Source of the DNA: an uncultured Prevotellaceae bacterium
Lineage (GTDB): Bacteria > Bacteroidota > Bacteroidia > Bacteroidales > Bacteroidaceae
DNA: 64,000 bases
NCBI GenBank assembly: GCA_902778255.1
Contig: CACYXD010000016.1
Coordinates: forward strand, 23,699-87,698
Direction: 5' to 3'
Shown here: one piece after another, positions 1 to 7,723 of the stretch
How the letters are laid out: each line of letters starts with the position of its first letter
Position numbering within the stretch: the first letter of the stretch is position 1
Notes under the pieces: generated by a model
Told to the model about the DNA's origin: nothing
The model's database searches: none
The model's input: only the letters and a program-made list of their open reading frames with translations
Translations under genes and position numbers: made by a program

Positions 1-1464
1 ACATTATTATACTTCGGTGCAGTAAACTACGACTGCCATGTCTATGTGAACACGAAGCACGTGACCCACCATATCGGTGGCTTCACTCCTTTCAATATTG
101 ACGTAACCGATCAACTGAAAGAAGGTGAGAACGTTCTCATCGTGAAAGTAGACAATAAGCGCCATCGCGACAATGTGCCCACGCAGATCTTCGACTGGTG
201 GAACTACGGTGGCATCACCCGTGACGTGATGCTAGTCAACGTGGCCAACACCTATATCGAGAACTACAAATGGAATCTGGAGAAGGCAGGCGAAAAGGAC
301 AAGAAGCGCACCATCAGCCTGACTGCCAACTTGAACAAGGCCGAGGCAGGACAGCAGATTACGATAAACATACCCGAACTGAAACTGAAGCAGACACTGA
401 CCACTGATGCAGAGGGAAAGGTGCAGGCACAATTTCAAATTCAAAAATCTAAATTACAACTGTGGTGCCCAGAGAATCCGAAGCTCTACAACGTGGAGAT
501 GACGCTGAACGGCGAGACGCTGAAAGACGAGGTGGGCTTCCGCACCATCGAGACCAAGGGTAGGCAGATACTGCTGAACGGCAAGCCCATCTTCCTGCAC
601 GGCATCAGCATTCATGAAGAGAAGCCCAACGGCGGCGGGCGCTGCAACTCGTTGGCAGATGCCAAGACCTTGCTCGACTGGGCACAGGAGCTAGGCTGCA
701 ACTACGTGCGACTGGCTCACTACCCCCACAACGAATTTATGGTTCGTGAGGCTGAGCGTCGCGGTATCCTGGTGTGGAGTGAGATTCCCGTTTACTGGAC
801 TATCTCATGGAAAAACGAGGGCACCTTCAACAATGCCAAGCGCCAGCTGACCGATATGATTATGCGCGACCAAAACCGCGCCAACGTCATCATCTGGTCT
901 ATTGCCAACGAGACACCCCACTCTGCCGATCGCGACACGTTCCTGGGCAACCTGGCAAAATACGCACGCACGCTAGACAACACCCGCCTCATTTCCATGG
1001 CTATGGAGGTGACAGGTCAGTCGAACTACGTGAACCGTCTGCACGACAATATGCACGAGCACGTGGACGTAGTGAGCTTCAACCAGTACATCGGCTGGTA
1101 TCGCGACGTGAATGACGCACCGAAGATGAAGTGGGAGATTCCTTACGAAAAGCCCGTCATCATCAGCGAGTTTGGCGGCGGTGCGAAGTACGGCTATCAT
1201 GGTGCGAAGAACCAGCGCTGGACAGAGGAATTTCAGGAGAACCTGTATAAGGAGAATATCGCCATGCTCGACAAAATTGAAGGTCTGGCAGGCACCACGC
1301 CCTGGATTCTGAAGGACTTCCGTTCACCCCGTCGTGTACTCAACGGCATTCAGGACTACTACAACATGAAAGGTCTCTACAGCGATAAGGGCGAGAAAAA
1401 GAAAGCTTTCTACGTGGTAAAGGCATGGTACGATAAAAAAGAACAATGGAACAAGCAACAGTAG
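1..1464 (+). CDS. GH2 family glycoside hydrolase (beta-galactosidase/beta-glucuronidase-like), 5' end missing
   Basis: The frame is already open at base 1 and encodes an immunoglobulin-like GH2 domain, so the gene starts before the window; the GTG at 46 is only an internal codon. An all-beta region is followed by a TIM barrel. The acid/base Glu lies in WSIANETPHS (codon 304 from base 1) and the nucleophile Glu in VIISEFGGG (codon 390). About 487 residues are visible. GH2 enzymes release terminal beta-linked galactose, mannose or glucuronic acid; the substrate cannot be read here. Codons for about residues 144-154 (432-459) come from a 7-nt periodic AT-rich array that resembles an in-frame insertion between domains. 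The 3' end overlaps the next gene by 19 nt, which suggests coupled translation. Confidence 0.9.
   Translation, partial: TLLYFGAVNYDCHVYVNTKHVTHHIGGFTPFNIDVTDQLKEGENVLIVKVDNKRHRDNVPTQIFDWWNYGGITRDVMLVNVANTYIENYKWNLEKAGEKDKKRTISLTANLNKAEAGQQITINIPELKLKQTLTTDAEGKVQAQFQIQKSKLQLWCPENPKLYNVEMTLNGETLKDEVGFRTIETKGRQILLNGKPIFLHGISIHEEKPNGGGRCNSLADAKTLLDWAQELGCNYVRLAHYPHNEFMVREAERRGILVWSEIPVYWTISWKNEGTFNNAKRQLTDMIMRDQNRANVIIWSIANETPHSADRDTFLGNLAKYARTLDNTRLISMAMEVTGQSNYVNRLHDNMHEHVDVVSFNQYIGWYRDVNDAPKMKWEIPYEKPVIISEFGGGAKYGYHGAKNQRWTEEFQENLYKENIAMLDKIEGLAGTTPWILKDFRSPRRVLNGIQDYYNMKGLYSDKGEKKKAFYVVKAWYDKKEQWNKQQ
432..459. repeat. Four-unit 7-nt degenerate tandem array inside the GH2 gene
   Basis: Units ATTTCAA, ATTCAAA, AATCTAA and ATTACAA run head to tail. 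They encode a Gln/Lys-rich stretch (QFQIQKSKLQL) at a domain boundary. This is the weakest member of the 7-nt arrays in this window, because AT richness alone could mimic the pattern. Confidence 0.5.
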
Positions 1465-2453
1465 CAATTATCGGAGCAGGCCCTGCGGGAACAACGTGCG
1501 GCCTGCTTCTTAGAAAAAAGAATATCAACTGTGTGCTCATCGACAGAGCCACTTTCCCACGTGACAAGATTTGCGGTGGCGGACTGACGCCTCGCTCATA
1601 TAAGCTATTGTCACGTCTCTTTCCTGATTTCCGTTACGACTACAACAGCGTACACCGTCTGAAGCTCTGCATAGAAGGCGAACAGGTGCTCGACTTTCAG
1701 ATGGGCGAAGAGATACGCATCGTGAAGCGCCGTAAGTTTGATGCCCAGCTCTTAGAGCGCTATCAGCAACAGGGCGGCACCTTTATCAACGAGGCACTAA
1801 CGGGTATCGAGGAACAAGGCAGGAAGGTGATCATCACACTGCAGTCGGGGCGACAGATAGAATGCGAATATCTGGTGGGTGCCGATGGTGCCAACAGCCG
1901 CGTACGCAAATACCTGAACCCCAACTCAAAGCACGGCATCCTCTGCATGGAGCAATACGGGCCAAAGTCTGCCGATAATGCCATCATAGGCAACCTGTCG
2001 CGTTTCTATCGTCAGGGCTACTACTACAGCTTCCCTAACGAGAGCTACGACGTGCAGGGCTTTGGCGACTATATGACCACGCCCCAGATGTTTCGTAAGG
2101 TTTTGCGAGATATGGGCTGTCCTGACGAAAAACCATTGGGAGCCTATATCCCCCAGAGCATCGAATATCCGCTTCGCAAGAACATCATATTGATTGGCGA
2201 TGCCGGCGGATTCCCAAACCGTCTGACTTTCGAAGGCCTTTATTACGCTTTCCTCACCGCCAATCACGCGGCTATGGCCATCAGCACGAGCACACCATTC
2301 GCGTTGGTGAACAAACAAGTTTTCTCCAACAAGAAAATCGAGGAATATGCTGCTCGTTTCTTCTACAGCGAGATAGGCCTCTCCATTCTGAAGTTCTTCT
2401 GCAAGACCATGCCAGGAATCATCACATGGGCTTTCAATAAGGCTATGGGATAA
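1446..2453 (+). CDS. FAD-dependent oxidoreductase of the geranylgeranyl reductase family
   Basis: 335 residues. The N-terminal dinucleotide-binding motif GAGPAG is at residues 10-15, followed by the FPRDKICGGGLTPRS signature of geranylgeranyl-reductase-like flavoproteins and a later GDAGG FAD motif (IILIGDAGGFPNR). Family members reduce isoprenoid double bonds in lipids or quinone side chains using FAD and a reductant. Bacteroidales carry several uncharacterised paralogues, so the substrate is unknown. The start at 1446 lies 19 nt inside the GH2 gene. A strong hairpin follows the stop. The functional link to the GH2 gene is unclear. Confidence 0.8.
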   Translation: MEQATVAIIGAGPAGTTCGLLLRKKNINCVLIDRATFPRDKICGGGLTPRSYKLLSRLFPDFRYDYNSVHRLKLCIEGEQVLDFQMGEEIRIVKRRKFDAQLLERYQQQGGTFINEALTGIEEQGRKVIITLQSGRQIECEYLVGADGANSRVRKYLNPNSKHGILCMEQYGPKSADNAIIGNLSRFYRQGYYYSFPNESYDVQGFGDYMTTPQMFRKVLRDMGCPDEKPLGAYIPQSIEYPLRKNIILIGDAGGFPNRLTFEGLYYAFLTANHAAMAISTSTPFALVNKQVFSNKKIEEYAARFFYSEIGLSILKFFCKTMPGIITWAFNKAMG

Positions 2454-2477
2454 TTGCGAAAAAAGCGGACAACATCG

Positions 2478-2545
2478 TGCTCATATTTTAAAAATTTCGA
2501 AGCAAGTACTCTTTGGCTCGAAATTTTTAAAATATGAGCATTTTT
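2478..2545 (+). terminator. Long AT-rich hairpin terminator after the oxidoreductase gene
   Basis: A perfect 23-bp inverted repeat (2478-2500 and 2518-2540) flanks a 17-nt loop and is followed by five T residues. The stem is unusually long and mostly A/T. It sits 25 nt after the stop codon, as expected of an intrinsic terminator. Confidence 0.75.
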
Positions 2546-2809
2546 GTATTCAATTATAAATCAACAACTTACAAAGAAACCCCGTTTAAGTTCATTTTCA
2601 TGATTTTGCAACGGAGCCGCCGTTGCAATTTCAAGTGCCAAATTATAATTTATAATCCTAGCTTTATTGGAATTTTTCATCGTAGAACAAAAAATTCTGA
2701 CGCGCCAATTTTTATCAATAATCTTGACAAGTATCTTTAGAAAAAAAATGAAAATTCGTCCAATTCGTTTTTTTTCGTCAAAAAAGTGGCAATTTTCAGA
2801 ATTACTTTG
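2546..2809. other. AT-rich gap with no gene seen
   Basis: This non-coding stretch lies between the hairpin and the promoter of the TonB-C gene. Both strands contain short open frames, but their composition is low-complexity and they resemble no protein. I see no RNA gene here. Confidence 0.5.
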
Positions 2810-2817
2810 TACATTTG
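2810..2817 (+). promoter_or_regulatory. Bacteroidetes -7 promoter element
   Basis: TACATTTG matches the TAnnTTTG consensus and precedes the 2886 start codon by 68 nt. A clear -33 element is not visible. Confidence 0.6.
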
Positions 2818-2885
2818 CAGCATCAACTCGAAGCAAAAGCAGCGAGAGCAAAACCTAATTCAACAAACAAAAACCTAAAAGCAAT

Positions 2886-4226
2886 ATGAGAAACGGATTT
2901 AGAGTATTTACAATCCTTATGTGCTTCATCTTCTGCATGACAGCAGGAGCACAAATAGACAAGCCGAAAGAGGAAAAGACTGTTTATGTAGCCAAGAAAG
3001 ACAAAAAATGGTACACAGTGACTGCCCAGTTCAGCATCCATAAACAATACCCAGAGCTGCAAAAGGCCTTTGGGAATATTCTCTTTGGAATAGAGGATGC
3101 ATCATTGCAGAATGCATTCCATTCCTATTTGAATACATATGAGAAATGTACCATCCCACAAGAGAAGGAAGCCACAATGGGATGTCGAGAAACATTCACT
3201 GTGAAATATCTAAGCGGTGAAGCAGACAAATACCTATGCTATAGAGTGTCACATGTTAAGACGTCGAAAGAAGATAAAAGAATCGTTACTCAAAAGAATG
3301 ATATATTCAATATCATCTTTGATGTGAAACAGAAAAAGATCCTTACCCTTGAAGACGTGCTTTTACCAGATAAAGTAGCCGAGGTTAAAGGACTTATTGG
3401 AGGTGCATTTCCTCAGATGCACATGGACAACGAGAAAATCAGCATTGGATGTATGAAGAACGGAAAGATGATGGCTGTAGAGATGTTCTATGAATTATAC
3501 ATCAATGCCTTCACAGAAGAGTTCAAACAGAAATTAGATTGGGAAACTATAGTGCAACGTGCAGAAAAGAAAGTATACGATTATGTCGATGAAAATCCTA
3601 CATTTCCTGGTGGAGACAATGAAATGATAAAATGGATCAAGGCTAACATCAACTATCCAGAAGAAGCAAAAACGAGCGAGTTATATGAAATACTGCTCTG
3701 TAGTTCCATCGTTGGAAAGGATGGTTCGTTAAGTGACATTAAAGTCAACTCATCAAAAACAGGTGAATCAACTCTCGCTAATGAGCTTTCCCATTTACTT
3801 GAACAAATGCCAAAATGGAATCCTGGAGTATTGTATGGATGCCCCGTAAGGGCTCTACGGACATTTGCCATAACATTTGCAGAAGGGGATATCATATTGG
3901 GGGATAAGTCTAAGGTACTTGATATCGTAGAACAGATGCCGCAGTTCAGGGGCGGTGATGCAGCATTGATGGAGTATCTGAACAAAGCAATTAAATATCC
4001 ACCAGTTGCTGAGGCAAATGGTATACAAGGACGTGTTGTTACAACTTTCGTGGTTGAGCGTGATGGTTCCATCACCGATGTTAAAGTTCTCAGGTCCGTT
4101 GACCCCTCTCTCGACAGAGAAGCTTTTCGCGTTGTCAGGTCAATGCCGAGGTGGATTCCTGGAAAACAGAAGGGAAGTCCTGTACGCGTAAAATTCACAT
4201 TGCCCGTTACTTTTAGATTGCAATAA
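2886..4226 (+). CDS. Secreted protein with two TonB C-terminal-type domains
   Basis: 446 residues. A cleavable signal peptide ends near TAGAQ (about residue 23). Residues about 30-230 resemble a DUF3298/PdaC-like envelope domain. Two TonB-C-like repeats follow, each opening with a P-x-F-x-GGD motif (NPTFPGGDNEM and MPQFRGGDAAL) and ending in a predicted beta strand. In energy-transducing TonB proteins such domains contact outer-membrane receptors. This protein has no N-terminal membrane anchor or proline-rich spacer, so it is more likely a soluble periplasmic relative. The gene stands alone, with a promoter at 2810 and a bidirectional terminator shared with mdh. Confidence 0.75.
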   Translation: MRNGFRVFTILMCFIFCMTAGAQIDKPKEEKTVYVAKKDKKWYTVTAQFSIHKQYPELQKAFGNILFGIEDASLQNAFHSYLNTYEKCTIPQEKEATMGCRETFTVKYLSGEADKYLCYRVSHVKTSKEDKRIVTQKNDIFNIIFDVKQKKILTLEDVLLPDKVAEVKGLIGGAFPQMHMDNEKISIGCMKNGKMMAVEMFYELYINAFTEEFKQKLDWETIVQRAEKKVYDYVDENPTFPGGDNEMIKWIKANINYPEEAKTSELYEILLCSSIVGKDGSLSDIKVNSSKTGESTLANELSHLLEQMPKWNPGVLYGCPVRALRTFAITFAEGDIILGDKSKVLDIVEQMPQFRGGDAALMEYLNKAIKYPPVAEANGIQGRVVTTFVVERDGSITDVKVLRSVDPSLDREAFRVVRSMPRWIPGKQKGSPVRVKFTLPVTFRLQ

Positions 4227-4265
4227 ATAGAGCAACATCTTGCTGCAATCATAAAAAGAAGATGC

Positions 4266-4305
4266 AAAAAAAACAGAGGACACGCGAACACGGCCTCTGT
4301 TTTTT
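4266..4305. terminator. Bidirectional terminator between converging genes
   Basis: Stem AAACAGAGG (4271-4279) pairs with CCTCTGTTT (4294-4302). A T-run follows on the plus strand and an A-run precedes on the left, so it can end transcription from both the TonB-C gene and mdh. Confidence 0.8.
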
Positions 4306-4327
4306 GTATCCTTTAATCTTTATCCGA

Positions 4328-5314
4328 TTACAGGTTTGCATTGTCCTTGCACCACTCATCAACAGTGGGGATGATGCCGAGAGAGATAATCTCGTCGCGC
4401 ATCTTCTGCAGGTGCTCGTATGAAGCCTGGAGTGCAGCCATTTCCTCTGCAGTACCCTCGGGCTCGGTGAAGTGAACACCGTCCTTGTCGATAACGGTAG
4501 GCATAGCCATCATCACGTTCTTGAAGCCGTATGCGTTGACATAGCAACCTGCAGGCCACTTGAAGGGCTCACCACCCATAGCCCCCTCAATCATCTTAAC
4601 AGCCTGATAAGCGGGACTCTGGAATGAACTACGGCCACGGAGCTTGATGATGTTGCTACCACCCTGAGTGGTCATGTGCTTAATCTCAGCCCAACGCTCG
4701 GCAGAGAGAGGAAGTTCAGAGAGGGGCTTGCCGTCGATGAGAGCCTTGCTGGCGAATACAGCCATCTGCTCGCCGTGACCACCGTATGTGAATGCATTGG
4801 TAACCTTGTCCTGACGAACACCGAACTCCTGAGCGAGCTGCTGCTGCAGACGGGTAGAGTCGAGAGCTGCCAGAGAAGTCAGCTGGTTGGGCTTCAATCC
4901 TGAGTGAATCAGAGCAGTCAGAGCAGTCACATCAGCGGGGTTGAAGATAACCACCACGTGCTTCACATCGGGACAGTACTTCTTGATGTTCTCACCGAAT
5001 TCAGCGGCAATCTGACAGTTGCCTTTCAGCAGATCCTCACGGGTCATACCCTCCTTACGGGGAGCACCACCTGAAGATATGATGTACTTAGCACCTGTGA
5101 AAGCCTCAACAGCATCTACGGTGTAAGAGATATTTGCACCAGGGAAGGCACAGTGGCACATCTCGTCATACACACCATGAACACCGGGCTCATAGATATC
5201 ATACAAGCAGATGTTAGGAGTAAGACCCAGCATCAGCACACTCTGAACCATGTTAGAACCGATCATACCACCGGCACCAACAATCACCAATTTCTCGTCA
5301 GTTAAAAATGCCAT
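4328..5314 (-). CDS. mdh: Malate dehydrogenase
   Basis: 328 residues. It catalyses NAD-linked interconversion of malate and oxaloacetate, used in Bacteroidales on the reductive path to succinate and propionate. The Rossmann glycine motif GAGGMIGSN is at residues 13-21. The substrate-binding arginine region reads GGAPRKEGMTRE and the catalytic histidine lies in YGGHGEQM. Length and sequence fit the Bacteroidales lactate/malate dehydrogenase-type enzyme. It has its own promoter (5353-5360, minus strand) and ends at the shared terminator near 4290. Confidence 0.93.
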   Translation of the reverse strand: MAFLTDEKLVIVGAGGMIGSNMVQSVLMLGLTPNICLYDIYEPGVHGVYDEMCHCAFPGANISYTVDAVEAFTGAKYIISSGGAPRKEGMTREDLLKGNCQIAAEFGENIKKYCPDVKHVVVIFNPADVTALTALIHSGLKPNQLTSLAALDSTRLQQQLAQEFGVRQDKVTNAFTYGGHGEQMAVFASKALIDGKPLSELPLSAERWAEIKHMTTQGGSNIIKLRGRSSFQSPAYQAVKMIEGAMGGEPFKWPAGCYVNAYGFKNVMMAMPTVIDKDGVHFTEPEGTAEEMAALQASYEHLQKMRDEIISLGIIPTVDEWCKDNANL

Positions 5315-5352
5315 ATTCTAAAAAGTATTTATTTAAGATTTATTTTGTGCCG

Positions 5353-5360
5353 CAAAATTA
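5353..5360 (-). promoter_or_regulatory. mdh -7 promoter element
   Basis: On the minus strand this reads TAATTTTG, matching TAnnTTTG, about 38 nt before the mdh start codon. Confidence 0.65.
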
Positions 5361-5370
5361 CATAAAAGAA

Positions 5371-5398
5371 TTGAGATTTGAGAATTGAGTTTTGAGAT
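5371..5398. repeat. Four-unit 7-nt array (TTGAGNN)
   Basis: Units TTGAGAT, TTGAGAA, TTGAGTT and TTGAGAT are exactly in register. The array lies between the diverging promoters of mdh and the metallopeptidase operon. Confidence 0.85.
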
Positions 5399-5455
5399 TT
5401 TTAATGACTTCAAGAAAAAAACAGACTTTCCAATTTATAATTAAAAAATATTTAC

Positions 5456-5463
5456 TATCTTTG
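5456..5463 (+). promoter_or_regulatory. -7 promoter element of the peptidase/hydroxyproline gene set
   Basis: TATCTTTG matches TAnnTTTG and lies 32 nt before the 5496 start codon. It is the last clear promoter before the five packed genes at 5496-12850. Confidence 0.65.
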
Positions 5464-5495
5464 CCAACTGGAAATTACAAATCACTACAACTAAA

Positions 5496-6341
5496 ATGAA
5501 ACAACTCCTTTTACTGTTGACATGGACACTGGTTTTCACGGCCTGTGAGAGCAATCAGAAAACCGCAGAACCTGTAGCCGAAGAAGATACGCTCAACATA
5601 CCTGAGTGCATTGTCACCACCCCACCCGATTCTTTGAATCTCGACCCATTCTACCAGAAATATGTCGATGTAAACGGCTTGCCACTTATCTCTTCATGGC
5701 GTGTGCCCGATTCTGCTTTTGCTGCTGCCCATAGAACACTGTACGCCATGACGTCGATGTTGCCAGAAGCGGTACTCGACTCGATGGTAGCTCGTGGTAC
5801 CCGTGTGGCAATCATGGCACGCTATGAAGGCACCACAGATATCCCAGAGCATCATTATTTGGTGAACGACACTGCGCTGAACTGGGACTTGCGTGCTCGC
5901 GGACTGGGAGGCGACTTAGAACTGCCACTTACCTCGTGTGCAGAGGAAAACATCCTGGCTTACCAGATAGACAAATATCATGCGGAAGACATTCTGATTC
6001 ATGAGTTTGCCCATAGCATTCATCTCATCGGTCTGATGCTGGCTGTGCCCGATTTCGATGGACGGTTGAAACAATGTTATGAAAATGCGAAAACAAAGGG
6101 TATCTTGGCTGGCACCTATCGTGAGACCGATAAAGAGGAATATTTTGCCGAGGCCGTGCAGGATTGGTTCAACGTGAATGCAGAGATGCCACACACCGAC
6201 GGCAAGCACAACTGGTGCAACACCCGTGAGGAGCTACAGATATTCGCCCCTGATCTGTATAACCTGTTGGCCGAATACTTCCCACAGACAAATATGCAGA
6301 TTAGCAAACACAAAAAAATAAACGAATATGGCAATCAATAA
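5496..6341 (+). CDS. Lipoprotein zinc metallopeptidase, anthrax lethal factor / Pro-Pro endopeptidase-like (M34-type)
   Basis: 281 residues. A lipoprotein signal ends in VFTAC, so the protein is probably anchored in the outer membrane. The zinc motif HEFAH is at residues 169-173. A second motif, KEEYFAEAVQDWF, supplies a third ligand candidate, Glu219, 46 residues after the second His. Lethal factor has nearly the same spacing and a similar EAEFFAEAF segment, so I place the protein near the M34/ATLF fold that also includes clostridial Pro-Pro endopeptidases. The substrate is inferred, not shown. The last 14 nt overlap the Xaa-Pro aminopeptidase gene, and hydroxyproline-type and Xaa-Pro enzymes lie downstream, which suggests cleavage of proline-rich proteins at the cell surface. 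Confidence 0.7.
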   Translation: MKQLLLLLTWTLVFTACESNQKTAEPVAEEDTLNIPECIVTTPPDSLNLDPFYQKYVDVNGLPLISSWRVPDSAFAAAHRTLYAMTSMLPEAVLDSMVARGTRVAIMARYEGTTDIPEHHYLVNDTALNWDLRARGLGGDLELPLTSCAEENILAYQIDKYHAEDILIHEFAHSIHLIGLMLAVPDFDGRLKQCYENAKTKGILAGTYRETDKEEYFAEAVQDWFNVNAEMPHTDGKHNWCNTREELQIFAPDLYNLLAEYFPQTNMQISKHKKINEYGNQ

Positions 6342-7722
6342 GGGAACCTATATCAAACGCCGCGCCTGTCTGAAGAAAGACGTAGGAAGCGGACTACTAT
6401 TGTTTCTTGGTAATGATGAGGTAGGCATGAACTATGCCGACAACACCTATCGTTTCCGTCAGGACTCTACATTTCTCTACTTCTTCGGTCTCGACTATCC
6501 TGCCCTGGCAGCTATCATTGATATCGATGCCGATAAGGAGATTGTCTTTGGAAACGAGTTGACCATTGACGACATTGTATGGACTGGCATACAGCCATCG
6601 CTTCGTGATAAATGTGAACCAGCTGGCATCAGTGAGGTATTACCAATGAATGAGCTCAAAAACTATATCGACAAGGCGCGTTCCAAGAGTCAGCCCATTC
6701 ATTTCCTGCCTCCCTACCGCGGTGATCACAAGGTATGGCTATGGGAACTGATTGGCGTAGAGCCTGCTGCACAAGCCGACAAGGCCAGTGTGCCTTTCAT
6801 TAAAGCCATTGTGAGTCAGCGCAACTATAAAGACGACGAGGAGATTCAGTTGATTGAGGAATCGGTTGACTTGAGTACAGAGATGCACCTTGCCGCCTAT
6901 CGTGCCGTGCGCCCAGGCATCCATGAGAGTGAGGTAGCTGCTGCAGTAGAAGAGGTGGCCTGTCGTCATGGAAATGCACTGGCCTTCCCCACCATAGCAA
7001 CGGTACAGGGACAGGTGCTCCATAATCATGGTTTCATCCACCAGTTGAACGAGGGTGACATTTTCCTGCTGGATGCCGGTGCAGAGACAAAGAGCCATTA
7101 TGCCGGCGACTTGTCATCATCCATGCCTGTAGGCGAGAAATTCACAGACCGTCAGGCAGAGATCTATAACATCCACCTGCGCAGTTTCTATGCCGCAGTA
7201 GATAAATTGCAACTGGGTGTGCCTTTCCGTGAGGCACATATCGCAGCCGCCACAGAAATCGCACGAGGCATAAAGGAACTGGGACTGATGAAGGGCGACC
7301 CTGCAGAAGCTGCCGAATGTGGCGCTTACGCTCTGTTTTTCCCTTGCGGACTGGGCCACATGGTAGGTCTCGATGTTCACAACATGGAGAATCTGGGTGA
7401 ACAATATGTAGGTTATGCCGAGGGACAGGTAAAGAGCAAACAGTTTGGCTTCAAGTCATTGCGACTGGCTCGTCCTCTTGAAAAGGGATTTGTGTTCACC
7501 GTTGAGCCTGGCATCTATTTCATCCCCGAACTGATGGACAAATGGGAGGCAGAAGGTCAGTTCCGCGACTTCATCTGCTACGACAAACTGAAGCCCTGGC
7601 GCAACTTCACTGGTCTGCGTAATGAATTGAACTATGCCATGACCGATAAGGGTGCCCGTCTATTGGGAACCATCAAGAAACCGATGACGATTGAAGAAGT
7701 ATATAAAGCAAAAAACAACTAA
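6328..7722 (+). CDS. pepP: Xaa-Pro aminopeptidase (M24B), 464-residue form
   Basis: This two-metal enzyme removes the N-terminal residue before a proline. The N-terminal creatinase-like domain spans about residues 1-170 and the pita-bread catalytic domain about 175-455. Metal ligands are visible as Asp in LLDAGAETKSHYAGDLSS (both Asp), His in GLGHMVGLDVHNME, Glu in FTVEPGIYF and Glu in GLRNELNYA. The length fits the bacterial PepP type. The start overlaps the lipoprotein peptidase gene by 14 nt, and the stop is 1 nt from the next start, so translation is probably coupled. No signal peptide is seen, so it would act on imported peptides in the cytoplasm. Confidence 0.9.
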   Translation: MAINKGTYIKRRACLKKDVGSGLLLFLGNDEVGMNYADNTYRFRQDSTFLYFFGLDYPALAAIIDIDADKEIVFGNELTIDDIVWTGIQPSLRDKCEPAGISEVLPMNELKNYIDKARSKSQPIHFLPPYRGDHKVWLWELIGVEPAAQADKASVPFIKAIVSQRNYKDDEEIQLIEESVDLSTEMHLAAYRAVRPGIHESEVAAAVEEVACRHGNALAFPTIATVQGQVLHNHGFIHQLNEGDIFLLDAGAETKSHYAGDLSSSMPVGEKFTDRQAEIYNIHLRSFYAAVDKLQLGVPFREAHIAAATEIARGIKELGLMKGDPAEAAECGAYALFFPCGLGHMVGLDVHNMENLGEQYVGYAEGQVKSKQFGFKSLRLARPLEKGFVFTVEPGIYFIPELMDKWEAEGQFRDFICYDKLKPWRNFTGLRNELNYAMTDKGARLLGTIKKPMTIEEVYKAKNN

Positions 7723-7723
7723 T

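Noticed and set aside
2534-2858. Short frames on both strands in the gap before the TonB-C gene
   Set aside because: AT-driven, low complexity, overlapping the terminator and promoter, no protein resemblance.
7691-7723. Earlier start for the glycyl radical enzyme
   Set aside because: It would lie inside the aminopeptidase gene. ATG 7724, 1 nt after the upstream stop, matches the length of the family.
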